In this document: positions 51,621-59,343 of the stretch, in pieces
How the letters are laid out: the number at the start of each line of letters is the position of its first letter
Position numbering within the stretch: the stretch's first letter is position 1
NCBI RefSeq assembly: GCF_003545715.1
Contig: NZ_QVNU01000001.1
Location: forward strand, 558,001-622,000
Length of the DNA: 64,000 bases
Origin: Taibaiella koreensis
GTDB lineage: Bacteria; Bacteroidota; Bacteroidia; Chitinophagales; Chitinophagaceae
Direction: 5' to 3'
Translations under genes and position numbers: made by a program
Notes under the pieces: generated by a model
The model's input: the letters and a program-made list of their open reading frames with translations, nothing else
What the model was told of the DNA's origin: nothing
Databases searched by the model: none

Positions 51621-52079
51621 TTACCTGCATAGTCGCTGTTCGATCAGCCGGGCTTCCTGCTCCAGCGCGCCATCGGGATAGCCCACGGTGAGGCACTCCT
51701 TAAGATACTGTTCCAGGAAGGGCTCAAAGCCGCCCATGCGTTCGTATTGCATCGTATGTACCAACTCGTGTACCACCAGGCTGCGATCGTGCCGGCGGTC
51801 GTTGCGGATAAAAATGCCATAGCGGAAAGTAGTGCCGGCTGTGCCGGACCATAACAGCCCCAGGCGCTCGGTGGCGGCCTTGAGCTCCGGTAACGCCGGC
51901 TCCGGCGCCCGGTCGGCGTACCACAGCCGTACCTTCTCGATCGCTTTAACGCCGGCCAGATAGGCGTCGATCTGTTGATCCTCGTTCAGGGGGACGCCGT
52001 TGTCGAGGATCCAGGATTCCTGCTGCTTTGCCCAGGCACAGGCCATTGGGAATATCCTGATGAACGTCTCATTCGTCAT
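51621..52079 (-). CDS. Putative zinc-metallopeptidase-like protein (HExxH)
   Basis: A 152-residue protein with no signal peptide, starting MTNETFIRIFPMACAWAKQQ. It contains VVHELVHTMQYERMGG (HExxH near residue 103) and, about 30 residues later, LEQEARLIEQR, whose Glu could be the third zinc ligand as in gluzincin-type folds. Between them lies PFLEQYLKECLTVGYPD. The family is not recognised, but small Bacteroidota proteins with this motif and an exposed YGIFIRN segment are often annotated as DUF4157-like. Whether it is an active protease or a structural zinc protein is open. Confidence 0.65.
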   Translation of the reverse strand: MTNETFIRIFPMACAWAKQQESWILDNGVPLNEDQQIDAYLAGVKAIEKVRLWYADRAPEPALPELKAATERLGLLWSGTAGTTFRYGIFIRNDRRHDRSLVVHELVHTMQYERMGGFEPFLEQYLKECLTVGYPDGALEQEARLIEQRLCR

Positions 52080-52183
52080 AGGTTAGGGTATACTATTCCA
52101 ATAATAAATAACGCCGGAAAAAGGTTCACCGGCCGGCGGGTGCAGCCCCTGGTTATCCATGGCCAGATTATTGGTTTTTAATT

Positions 52184-52216
52184 AAAAAGCAAAAGGTTGC
52201 CGATAGGCAACCTTTT
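52184..52216 (-). terminator. Terminator of the DegT aminotransferase gene
   Basis: AAAAGGTTGCC (52191-52201) pairs perfectly with GGCAACCTTTT (52206-52216) around GATA; on the minus strand a T-rich tract follows. Confidence 0.8.
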
Positions 52217-52243
52217 GTATAGCAATATTTTAGCTGGTAGCAT

Positions 52244-53383
52244 TTATCCGGCCAACTCATTGACGATCTCCAGCACCTGTGTGGTGATATAATTCAATTC
52301 ATCGTCGCTCAACTCGGTATGAATGGGCAGCGACAACACGCGTTTGTTCAGGTAATCGGTAATCTCAAGGTTGTAATCTGCTCCGCCCATGGCGGCAAAC
52401 ATCTCTTGCTTATGACTCGGTACGGGATAATAGATCATGGAAGGGATGCCGCGCTCGGCCAGGCGTTGCTGCACCGCGTCCCGGTCTACCTTGTCCAGCT
52501 GTATCGTGTACTGATGAAAGACGTGATAGCCGTAATCGGCGCGATAGGGTGTGGTGATCAGCTCATGGCCGGCGAAGGCGCGGTCGTAATAGTCGGCTGC
52601 CGCCCTGCGGGCATCGCAGTAGTGATCCAGTTCCTTGAGCTTGATACGCAGCACTGCGGCCTGAATGGTATCCAGCCGGCTGTTGCAGCCTACGATCTCG
52701 TGGTAATAACGCACTTTCTGACCGTGGTTGGCGACCATCTGCATCTTTTCGTATAGCGCCGTGTCATTGGTGAAGATGGCGCCGCCGTCGCCGTAGCAAC
52801 CCAGGTTTTTGGAAGGGAAAAAGGAGGTGGTGCCAATGGTTCCCATGGTCCCGTTAGCTTTACGCAGACCGTCGGGGAAGGTGTAATGTCCACCTATCGC
52901 CTGGGCATTATCTTCAATCACGGGAATTTTATATTCAGCAGCAATATCCAGGATCTCGTTCATGGCCGCGCTCTGGCCATAGAGATGCACCGGGATAATG
53001 GCTTTTGTACGCGGTGTAATGGCCGCCCTTATTGCAGCAGGGTCTATGGTGAAAGTACGGGGATCCACCTCTACGAATACGGGCTTGAGGCCCAGCAAGG
53101 CTACTACTTCCACTGTGGCAATAAAGGTAAAGGACGGTGTGATCACTTCGTCGCCAGGCTTAAGGTCCAGGGCCATCAGCGCGATCTGCAGCGCGTCGGT
53201 ACCATTAGCGCAGGGGATCACATGTTTCACATCAAGGTATTGTTCCAGCTCTTGTGCAAACAGCTTGACATCCTGACCGTTGATAAAAGCGGTGCTGTCG
53301 ATCACAGCTGCGATCGCTTCATCGATCTGCGGTTTTATTTTCTGGTACTGGCGTTTGAGATCCACCATTTGTAAGGGCTCCAT
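52244..53383 (-). CDS. DegT/DnrJ/EryC1/StrS family sugar aminotransferase
   Basis: A 379-residue PLP enzyme starting MEPLQMVDLKRQYQKIKPQI. Family segments include NGQDVKLFAQELEQYL, PCANGTDALQIALMAL, DEVITPSFTFIATVEVVALLG, PVIEDNAQAIGG and the Schiff-base lysine in SFFPSKNLGCYGDGGA (Lys192). It transaminates a keto-sugar nucleotide to an amino sugar. The opening and spacing fit WbpE/WlbC-type enzymes that make UDP-2,3-diamino-sugar acids for O-antigen, but the substrate cannot be set from the sequence. No glycosyltransferases are next to it. It lies downstream of pyrB on the same strand, with 113 bases between. Confidence 0.88.
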   Translation of the reverse strand: MEPLQMVDLKRQYQKIKPQIDEAIAAVIDSTAFINGQDVKLFAQELEQYLDVKHVIPCANGTDALQIALMALDLKPGDEVITPSFTFIATVEVVALLGLKPVFVEVDPRTFTIDPAAIRAAITPRTKAIIPVHLYGQSAAMNEILDIAAEYKIPVIEDNAQAIGGHYTFPDGLRKANGTMGTIGTTSFFPSKNLGCYGDGGAIFTNDTALYEKMQMVANHGQKVRYYHEIVGCNSRLDTIQAAVLRIKLKELDHYCDARRAAADYYDRAFAGHELITTPYRADYGYHVFHQYTIQLDKVDRDAVQQRLAERGIPSMIYYPVPSHKQEMFAAMGGADYNLEITDYLNKRVLSLPIHTELSDDELNYITTQVLEIVNELAG

Positions 53384-53496
53384 AGGCAATATTGAATGAG
53401 TAGTAGTAAACATTAGAAATTAGGGCAACCTGCTTGTCGGTTGCAGCGGGTATAAAACGTGTGTCTGCTTTAAATAGTATGGCGGATCCGGGATTT

Positions 53497-54432
53497 CTAA
53501 TTCAGCGCCTCTTCCTTTTTTCCGGCAAGCAGGTACAGGACAGCCATACGCACAGCCACGCCATTTTGCACCTGGTCCAGAATGATCGATTGCTTGCTGT
53601 CGGCGACATCGCTGTTCAACTCCACACCCCTGTTAATGGGGCCCGGGTGCATAATCACCACCTCTTTGTCCAGCGAGTCAAGCAGGGTCTTGTTTACGCC
53701 ATAGTATAGCGAATATTCCCGCAGGGTGGAGAACAGGGGCTTGTTCTGGCGTTCGAGCTGAATACGCAATACGTTGGCCACGTCGCACCAGGCAAGGGTT
53801 TCATGTACATTATAAGATACCCTTACACCCAATTTTTCAATATGCCTGGGAATGAGTGTGGGCGGACCGCATACCGTTACTTCAGCGCCCATTTTGGTGA
53901 GGAGGTAAATATTGCTGAGCGCCACCCGTGAATGCATGATGTCGCCGAGCAGGGCCACCTTTTTCCCGGCCAGGCTACCCAGTCGCTCCCTTATGGAAAA
54001 GGCGTCGAGCAGCGCCTGGGTAGGATGCTCGTTGATACCATCGCCGGCATTGACGATGGCGGCATTGATGTGCTGCGCCAGGAAATGCGGAGCGCCGCTG
54101 GCCGAATGGCGCATCACTACCATGTCTACCTTCATCGACAGGATATTGTTCACGGTATCGATAAGGGTTTCCCCTTTGGATACCGAACTGCCCGATGCGG
54201 TAAAGTTGATGGTGTCGGCGCTAAGCCTTTTCTCCGCCAGCTCAAACGAAATGCGGGTACGGGTGGAGTTTTCGTAAAATAAGTTAACTATAGTAGTGTC
54301 GCGGAGGGTAGGAACCTTCTTGATCGGGCGTTGCAGCACGTCCTTGAATTGATCTGCCGTACGGAGTATCAGGTCTATATCTCCCGGCGTAAGATCTTTG
54401 ATGCCCAACAGGTGTTTTACGGATAATGACAC
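53497..54432 (-). CDS. pyrB: Aspartate carbamoyltransferase catalytic subunit PyrB
   Basis: A 311-residue protein with the carbamoyl-phosphate loop STRTR (56-60) in YENSTRTRISFELAEKRL, then SASGAPHFLAQH and GINEHPTQALLDAFS. It catalyses the first committed pyrimidine step, carbamoyl phosphate plus aspartate to carbamoyl aspartate. A separate regulatory subunit PyrI is not seen here. It lies 41 bases after pyrR on the same strand, so pyrR and pyrB form an operon, as in many Gram-positive and Bacteroidota genomes. The length is normal. Confidence 0.95.
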   Translation of the reverse strand: MSLSVKHLLGIKDLTPGDIDLILRTADQFKDVLQRPIKKVPTLRDTTIVNLFYENSTRTRISFELAEKRLSADTINFTASGSSVSKGETLIDTVNNILSMKVDMVVMRHSASGAPHFLAQHINAAIVNAGDGINEHPTQALLDAFSIRERLGSLAGKKVALLGDIMHSRVALSNIYLLTKMGAEVTVCGPPTLIPRHIEKLGVRVSYNVHETLAWCDVANVLRIQLERQNKPLFSTLREYSLYYGVNKTLLDSLDKEVVIMHPGPINRGVELNSDVADSKQSIILDQVQNGVAVRMAVLYLLAGKKEEALN

Positions 54433-54473
54433 TATGCTGTATTATTTTTTTGAACTTTAAAGATGGGCGATCG

Positions 54474-55004
54474 CTAGTCCAGCATCACCACTTCGTCCTT
54501 TTCATCTTTTTCCTGCCACAATACCCTTACCTTCTGCGCAGCCACCGAATCGACGGTCATGCCCACATAGTCGGGTTGAATGGGAAGCTCCCTGCTGAAA
54601 CGGCGGTCGATAAGCACCAGCAGCTCCACCGATTCGGGTCTTCCAAAATCGAGCAGGGCATCCAGGCCGGCTCTTATGGTGCGCCCGGTGTACAGCACGT
54701 CGTCTACCAGCACTACCTTTTTATTTTCCAGACTGAAATTGATGTCCGTCTCCTTGGCGATATGTAGCTCGCCGGAAGTATTGAAGTCGTCGCGGTAAAA
54801 AGTAATGTCCAGTTTCCCATACGGGATCTGTGCCGCAGGCAGCAAGGTTTTCAGCTTATGATGAATACGGTCGGAAAGATAAATGCCTCTTGGCTGCAGC
54901 CCTATCAGCACAGTAGCCGAAAAGTCAACATGGTTTTCCAGCAACTGGTGGGCCAGGCGTTCGATCGTGATCTGTAGCTGTTGCTGGTTGAAAAGCGATT
55001 TCAT
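54474..55004 (-). CDS. pyrR: Bifunctional pyr operon regulator / uracil phosphoribosyltransferase PyrR
   Basis: A 176-residue type I phosphoribosyltransferase. The PRPP loop is VVLVDDVLYTGRTIRAGLDAL (97-117, with Asp101-Asp102), and FSATVLIGLQPRGIYLSDR precedes it. In Bacillus PyrR binds pyr mRNA to promote attenuation and has a minor UPRT activity; whether that regulation works in Bacteroidota is not established, and I did not find a clear binding loop in the leader. It lies between pdxH (57 bases upstream) and pyrB (41 bases downstream) on one strand. Confidence 0.93.
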   Translation of the reverse strand: MKSLFNQQQLQITIERLAHQLLENHVDFSATVLIGLQPRGIYLSDRIHHKLKTLLPAAQIPYGKLDITFYRDDFNTSGELHIAKETDINFSLENKKVVLVDDVLYTGRTIRAGLDALLDFGRPESVELLVLIDRRFSRELPIQPDYVGMTVDSVAAQKVRVLWQEKDEKDEVVMLD

Positions 55005-55061
55005 AATATCGGTTATACGGCGTTGCCGGTTATATCGGGTTGCACCGCAGATAATGATCGG

Positions 55062-55748
55062 TTAAGGTGCGATACGGAATTTTTCCCAGGCACCGTAGCC
55101 AGGCAGGGCGTCTTCCCCGTTGTCGGTTTCAGGCTCGCGAAAAAACACTATGCGGTCATGGAGGCGGTTTTTCCGGCCTTGCCAGAATTCGATCTTTTCC
55201 GGGATCACCTTATACCCACCCCAGTGTGCGGGACGTGGCACTTCACTATCGGCATATTGCGTCTCCATTTCCTGTGCCCGGTGTTCCAGCTCTTCGCGGC
55301 CTTCGATCACCTGGCTCTGCGGCGATACGGCTGCGCTGATCTGGCTTCCTTTGGGCCGGGAATGAAAATAGGCGTCAGAATCGGCCGCGGGTACTTTACG
55401 GGCCACGCCTTCGATACGTACCTGGCGCTCCAGCTCTTTCCAGAAAAACAACAAGGCTACCGATTCTTCCTCGGCGATCTGGCGACCTTTATCGCTCTCG
55501 TAATTGGTGAAAAAAGAGAAGCCCTCCTTGTCCAGTCCTTTCAGCAGTACAATGCGTGCCGAAGGCAGACCCCATACATTGGCAGTGGCCAGGGTCATGG
55601 CATTGACCTCGGTAATGCCGGCGGCTTCGGCCTCGCCGAACCACTTTTGAAAAAACAGAAGCGGATCGTCGCCCACTTCTGTTTCATTCAGCGTCGCCTT
55701 CTGGTAGTCGGCACGTATTTGTCCAATATGTTTGGAAATATCAGTCAT
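55062..55748 (-). CDS. pdxH: Pyridoxamine 5'-phosphate oxidase PdxH
   Basis: A 228-residue FMN enzyme. Motifs include MTLATANVWGLPSARIVLLKG, GFSFFTNYESDKGRQIA, ALLFFWKELERQVRIEGVA, the SRPKGSQISAAVSPQSQVI segment, and a C-terminal WQGRKNRLHDRIVF with AWEKFRIAP, all diagnostic of PdxH. It oxidises PNP and PMP to PLP. The start ATG at 55748 lies inside the end of a 46-residue membrane ORF (8-base overlap), so their translation may be coupled. The gene is followed by pyrR and pyrB. PLP is the cofactor of the DegT aminotransferase further on, but no direct link is implied. Confidence 0.95.
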   Translation of the reverse strand: MTDISKHIGQIRADYQKATLNETEVGDDPLLFFQKWFGEAEAAGITEVNAMTLATANVWGLPSARIVLLKGLDKEGFSFFTNYESDKGRQIAEEESVALLFFWKELERQVRIEGVARKVPAADSDAYFHSRPKGSQISAAVSPQSQVIEGREELEHRAQEMETQYADSEVPRPAHWGGYKVIPEKIEFWQGRKNRLHDRIVFFREPETDNGEDALPGYGAWEKFRIAP

Positions 55749-55881
55749 GAAGATCGGAAGTGTTCAGGTATTTGAACATTACCCAGATCCATACGATCGC
55801 CATCAGGATCACGAGGGAATAGGTAACGATCTCACCGATCTTGTTGCCGGCATCGTAAACGTTGAGCAGTACTGAGGTCAT
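55741..55881 (-). CDS. 46-residue single-span membrane protein upstream of pdxH
   Basis: An ORF too short for many gene finders. The minus strand from ATG 55881 encodes MTSVLLNVYDAGNKIGEIV, then a membrane helix (about 18-37, IVTYSLVILMAIVWIWVMF), then KYLNTSDLHD and TGA at 55743-55741. The stop region overlaps the pdxH ATG by 8 bases. A full consensus promoter (55924-55953) lies 43 bases upstream, and this ORF is the first possible start on that transcript, which supports translation. It is not a known leader peptide; a small membrane protein is the best description. Confidence 0.6.
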   Translation of the reverse strand: MTSVLLNVYDAGNKIGEIVTYSLVILMAIVWIWVMFKYLNTSDLHD

Positions 55882-55923
55882 ATGCGGATATTTATATTGT
55901 CGGAAGCTTTATTTTAACGCAGG

Positions 55924-55953
55924 CAAAGGTATTACAAAACATGGTATAATCAA
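55924..55953 (-). promoter_or_regulatory. Promoter of the small ORF-pdxH-pyrR-pyrB unit
   Basis: Minus strand TTG (55953-55951), a 19-base spacer and TACCTTTG (55931-55924) match the consensus fully. The first downstream start codon is the ATG at 55881. Confidence 0.65.
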
Positions 55954-56076
55954 AGCCGTTTCGGGGAAAATCGATGCTGTACGGACTACAGGAAAACCCC
56001 CGGTGCCAAAATCAAGGTATGCTGCTATTTTCCGGAACAGGCTGGTCTGTATCTTGTGCTTTAAATCAACACGGCA

Positions 56077-56274
56077 ATGAAAAAGAAAAACCAAAGCACC
56101 AGGCTATCCCTGGCAAAAAAGAGTGTACTGTCTTTGACAGCCGGTTATATCTTCGGCGGCGCGCCCAACTCGGGTACCTGCAATAAATATACGGCTGCCA
56201 ATTGTGTTACGGTGGTAGAGATACTCTGCGGCGTGACCTTTATGTGTATCGAGACCCGTAACCCCAAATGTTGA
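56077..56274 (+). CDS. GG-leader RiPP precursor, five cysteines (peptide 3)
   Basis: A 65-residue peptide. The leader MKKKNQSTRLSLAKKSVLSL ends in FGG at 26-28. The core has Cys at 35, 43, 51, 57 and 65, the last being the final residue, with spacings 8, 8, 6 and 8. It contains two Ser/Thr-rich stretches before the first and after the second Cys (NSGTC, CVTVVEILC). Peptide 4 has nearly the same layout (spacings 8, 7, 7, 9 with a terminal Cys), so the two look like close family members. No promoter of consensus type was found upstream. A terminator follows at 56301. No modification or transport gene is adjacent. Confidence 0.7.
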   Translation: MKKKNQSTRLSLAKKSVLSLTAGYIFGGAPNSGTCNKYTAANCVTVVEILCGVTFMCIETRNPKC

Positions 56275-56300
56275 GCGCAACTACAATGACATGTCACAAA

Positions 56301-56330
56301 ACGGCAGCCCTAAAGAGCTGCTGTTTTATT
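56301..56330 (+). terminator. Terminator of precursor peptide 3
   Basis: ACGGCAGC (56301-56308) pairs with GCTGCTGT (56317-56324), with one G-T pair, followed by TTTATT. Confidence 0.65.
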
Positions 56331-56390
56331 GTTGTAATATATGATAATCTTAATTAATGCAAAAAAGCATTATCATTGATTGTTGGCCGC

Positions 56391-56484
56391 TATATTTGTC
56401 CCATCAGTAAACGTCGTTGAAGTAGACGTAAGCGTTTTCTGTTTTCTGTTTTCGCCCCGGTAGTATTGCCGGGGCTTTTCTTTT
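56391..56484 (+). ncRNA. Candidate small RNA between promoter box and terminator
   Basis: TATATTTG (56391-56398) is a perfect -7 element and predicts a start near 56404. A small hairpin (ACGTC 56411-56415 with GACGT 56425-56429), a pyrimidine-rich stretch with two CTGTTTT copies and a strong terminator follow. The terminator is GCCCCGG with CCGGGGC (56454-56475), then TTTTCTTTT. The roughly 80-base transcript has no good reading frame. The -33 box is not evident. Confidence 0.4.
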
Positions 56485-56564
56485 GAGCAGGCTGGTCGCA
56501 AGATTGACCAGGTTCGTCATTCGCTTCCGTAGCACTGCGTCGGGTCGATGATTGCCGGAGAAAG

Positions 56565-56840
56565 CTATATAGCCTCGTCGACCGGGATATCTTTCCAGCC
56601 AAAGGCATCGTGTGGAAAGTATACCATCCTGAGCTTGTTCATTTTGATCTTCCGGAGGAGGTGATCGGGATTCAGCAAGCTGATGATCATGTAGTATTTC
56701 ATGATATTGCCATTCATGTCCATGATGGCCCTGATGCCGGAGTGGCTCAATTGTTCATACTCCGCCATGTTGAGGCCTAATAGCCAGGCGATCTTTTCGC
56801 CGGGCGGAACGTAGTGGTTCCTTTTCAGTGGGGTTTCCAT
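56565..56840 (-). CDS. Small protein of unknown function
   Basis: A 91-residue protein starting METPLKRNHYVPPGEKIAWL. It is mostly helical, with LLGLNMAEYEQLSHSGIRAI and MKYYMIISLLNPDHLLRKIK, and no membrane helix. No family is recognised. It has no close neighbours on its strand: the candidate small RNA is downstream on the other strand and the tRNA is further upstream. The reading frame shows normal codon use for the region and a likely start, so I keep it as a hypothetical protein rather than dismiss it. Confidence 0.55.
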   Translation of the reverse strand: METPLKRNHYVPPGEKIAWLLGLNMAEYEQLSHSGIRAIMDMNGNIMKYYMIISLLNPDHLLRKIKMNKLRMVYFPHDAFGWKDIPVDEAI

Positions 56841-57156
56841 ATTTTAGGTTTGGTTGTTTGGTCCTGTTCAAATGTACAATAGAAGAAAAATTGCCGCAAC
56901 CGGTCAAAGGCGCTTTTAAGCTTTCTTTATATGCAAGGGAGGCGAATACCTGGTATTTGATCTGGTGTTCCTAAGGATGTACCAAAGCGGGAGGAATGAT
57001 AATGAGATCAACCGTCCTGTCCGGTGCCGGCCGGAATGCGTCAGCGGTCTGAACGGCCGCTGAATGTATGCCAGCTTTTAAAGAGAACATAGCCGATCGG
57101 ATCGCGAGTCTATGATTTTGCAGGGAGTGGCATTGCAGATCGGGAACAATAGTGGT
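56841..57156. other. Intergenic stretch, no gene supported
   Basis: About 315 bases between the small protein gene and the tRNA terminator. GC-rich with short inverted repeats (for example GCCGGCCGG near 57029) but no convincing frame, promoter pair or RNA fold. Confidence 0.5.
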
Positions 57157-57195
57157 GCAAAGCAAAAGCGCCTATGAATTTCTATCATAAGCGCC
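57157..57195 (-). terminator. tRNA-Lys terminator
   Basis: On the minus strand GCGCTTATGA pairs with TCATAGGCGC (one G-T pair), followed by TTTTGCTTT, directly after the tRNA 3' end. Confidence 0.7.
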
Positions 57196-57207
57196 TTGTT
57201 GTTTCAG

Positions 57208-57280
<73 letters not shown>

Positions 57281-57370
57281 GGGAGCGCAAAGCTAAGGAA
57301 AAAATGTAAATTTAATCGTATCGTAATTATTGAATCCGGTATAAAATAGTAAAGAGCTTACCGGTTGCTA

Positions 57371-57679
57371 TTAACGGTCCTGCAGTTTTTGGGCTTTGAA
57401 AGCATCGAATTGCCTTTTGAAGTCTGCGATCGTATCGCAAACAATGATGCGATAACCGCTTGCGTTGAACATATTCGTATTCCTGCGCCCTTTGTTCTGC
57501 CCGATTACGACTGCGAAACGTTCGCCCAGGAACAGGGCTTCGATATTGATTACCGGTTGCTTGCCCGAAAAAAAGTAAAGTACCCTGGCAGGTAATCCAA
57601 ATTCCTTTTTCCACTTGATATAGCCGCCTATGCCGGTAATCACTTTGCAGATCTCACGTTGAAGTGCTGCGGTATCCAT
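57371..57679 (-). CDS. Small protein of unknown function, VRR-NUC-like features weak
   Basis: A 102-residue protein starting MDTAALQREICKVITGIGGY. The middle VLYFFSGKQPVINIEALFLGERFAVV followed by KGRRNTNMFNASGYRIIVCDTIADFKRQFDAFK recalls the strand-loop order of small VRR-NUC or restriction-endonuclease-like folds, but the D-ExK catalytic set cannot be placed with confidence. The start at ATG 57679 is chosen over 57718. It lies upstream of the tRNA on the same strand. I would record it as a hypothetical protein. Confidence 0.5.
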   Translation of the reverse strand: MDTAALQREICKVITGIGGYIKWKKEFGLPARVLYFFSGKQPVINIEALFLGERFAVVIGQNKGRRNTNMFNASGYRIIVCDTIADFKRQFDAFKAQKLQDR

Positions 57680-57825
57680 AATGATCAGATGATTAAAATA
57701 CGATCGGCCAACAGGCACGACCCGTAATTAAACGTCTAATGTACAACCTTTGTTCGTAACCCGGTGTGAGGGAAAAGATAAAGATAAATGATGATGAGAT
57801 ACAAGAGCCATGAGTCAGGATTCAA

Positions 57826-57880
57826 GACCTAAGAATCAAAATTCAAAATTCAAAATCCGAAATTCAAAATCCAATAACCC
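57826..57880. repeat. AATTCAAA-type short tandem repeats
   Basis: Four to five imperfect copies of AATTCAAAA (with variants ATCCGAA, ATCAAA) in a row, just before the second 14-bp repeat array. Confidence 0.6.
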
Positions 57881-57903
57881 TGGCACTTCAATCCTGATGC
57901 TAA

Positions 57904-57959
57904 TCGCACATCTAATATCGCACATCTAATATCTAACCTCTAATATCTCACATCTAAAA
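57904..57959. repeat. Array of four 14-bp repeats (site B)
   Basis: Units TCGCACATCTAATA (57904), TCGCACATCTAATA (57918), TCTAACCTCTAATA (57932) and TCTCACATCTAAAA (57946). The unit and copy number equal those of the array at 42692-42747. The array ends one base before the stop of ccmB, so it lies in the ccmB 3' region on the minus strand, as site A does for the desaturase. Confidence 0.85.
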
Positions 57960-57960
57960 A

Positions 57961-58617
57961 CTACTCCTTCCATAAAAAGGGGAACAGCACGGCGGCGAGG
58001 CCCAGTATGAGCACATCAAGCCCCAACATGACCCATACCATGCTCCACCAGCTTTCCTGTTGTACAGAGGCTACGGCGCCGAGGGCAAGGTTGCTGAGCA
58101 CCATCAGTAGGGGAATGGCGATGGGAAAGCCCAGAATAGCCATCAGCGCGGCGTTCTGCCTTGCCTGGGCTGCTATGGCCGACAGGAAGGTGAACAGCAG
58201 CGACAGGCTACCCGCACCCAGGCTGGCTACACCGATAAAAGTACCGGCACGGATAACAGGGCTGCCCAGCAGCAGGTGGAACAACAACAGGGAAATGAAC
58301 ATCATGGCTATCATGAGCACCAGGCTATAGACCATTTTGGCCAGGATATATTGCACCGGTGCTACCAAGGTGAAATAATAACGCATGCGCGCTTCTCCTT
58401 CCTGCAAAAAGCTCTTGGCCACCGTATTAACGGTAACAAACAACTGCGCTACCCAAAACAAGGCATTCCAGATGCGGCTTTCGGGCCGGCCGGCCATCAT
58501 ATACAGTACAAATACCGTACAACCCACATAAAGAATGACGCCAAAAAAAGTATGCTTTTGGCGCCATTCCAGCAGGAAATCTTTACGGATGAGTGTGAGT
58601 ATCTGCTTCAGGTACAT
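57961..58617 (-). CDS. ccmB: Heme exporter protein B (CcmB)
   Basis: A 218-residue membrane protein with six hydrophobic segments and the CcmB pattern RKDFLLEWRQKHTFFGVILYV at the start, then FWVAQLFVTVNTVAKSFLQEG. The large cytoplasmic loop with FLQEGEARMRYYFTLVAP is typical, and LGFPIAIPLLMVLS follows. CcmB is the membrane part of the CcmA2B(C) ATPase in system I cytochrome c maturation. Here neither ccmA nor ccmC is adjacent; a CcmA-like ATPase is 55 kb away in the lipid A operon. The 14-bp repeats follow the stop. The gene starts 35 bases after the stop of the nitroreductase gene on the same strand. Confidence 0.88.
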   Translation of the reverse strand: MYLKQILTLIRKDFLLEWRQKHTFFGVILYVGCTVFVLYMMAGRPESRIWNALFWVAQLFVTVNTVAKSFLQEGEARMRYYFTLVAPVQYILAKMVYSLVLMIAMMFISLLLFHLLLGSPVIRAGTFIGVASLGAGSLSLLFTFLSAIAAQARQNAALMAILGFPIAIPLLMVLSNLALGAVASVQQESWWSMVWVMLGLDVLILGLAAVLFPFLWKE

Positions 58618-58652
58618 GTATGCTTATATCAATTAGGAAATGCTTGTCCCCC

Positions 58653-59237
58653 TCAGGCCCAAACGATCTTCTCGTCCAGGGGAATATTGCGTACGGCCTC
58701 TTTACGCGGCTGGTCGCTGTAGCCCAGGTACATAAAGCTGACTACCTGGTCTTCTTCCTGCAGCTTCAGGTAGGCCTTCATAGCCGGCTTCAAAGCCATA
58801 CCGCCCGTATTCCATATCGCAGCCAGGCCCAGGGCTTCGGCACCCAGCAACACATTCTGCACTGCCGCTGATGTGGCGGCATATTCCTCCATCATGGGAA
58901 TCTTGGCTTCGGGTGTCCGGCGCATCACCGTGATCACCAGGTGCGACGCCATATCGCCGGCATGGGCCAGGTTCTCAAAGGTCTGTTCTTTACGGTTTTC
59001 TTCGGCAGTGTGGTCCCAGTACAGTTGTGCATGATCCTGGCAAAACTGTTTCAGCGACGCTCCTGCATAAACGAAAAACCGCCAGGGCTCTGTGCGTGCA
59101 TGCGTAGGCGCGTAGTCGGCCAGCTGCAGCAACTGTTGTATGATTGTGTCCGGAATCAGCTGCCCGTTCATGGCGGCTGCTTTAGTGGTGCGCCTGTCTT
59201 TGATGATCCGGGCTACGGTTTCAAAATCCTGGTTCAT
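58653..59237 (-). CDS. Nitroreductase family protein
   Basis: A 194-residue FMN protein of the small nitroreductase group. It starts MNQDFETVARIIKDRRTTKAA, with FMN-contact Arg residues in KDRRTTK, then DYAPTHARTEPWRFFVYAG. The C-terminal half has LLGAEALGLAAIWNTGG and FMYLGYSDQPRKEA, the YdjA/RutE-like ending. It reduces nitro or quinone-type substrates with NAD(P)H; the physiological substrate is unknown. It lies just upstream of ccmB and is divergent from gmhA; a consensus -7 box on each strand serves both starts. Confidence 0.9.
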   Translation of the reverse strand: MNQDFETVARIIKDRRTTKAAAMNGQLIPDTIIQQLLQLADYAPTHARTEPWRFFVYAGASLKQFCQDHAQLYWDHTAEENRKEQTFENLAHAGDMASHLVITVMRRTPEAKIPMMEEYAATSAAVQNVLLGAEALGLAAIWNTGGMALKPAMKAYLKLQEEDQVVSFMYLGYSDQPRKEAVRNIPLDEKIVWA

Positions 59238-59271
59238 TGATACTGTGTTTATACTTTTGAAAATAACGGCG

Positions 59272-59318
59272 CAAAAGTACTAAAGATTAAGCGGGTTTCT
59301 GATTAATTGCTATTTTTG
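59272..59318. promoter_or_regulatory. Divergent promoter region, nitroreductase/gmhA
   Basis: TACTTTTG on the minus strand (59279-59272) and TATTTTTG on the plus strand (59311-59318) both fit the -7 consensus and point away from each other. They lie 35 and 26 bases from the two start codons. Confidence 0.55.
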
Positions 59319-59343
59319 ACCATTAGCAAACATTCCCACAGAT

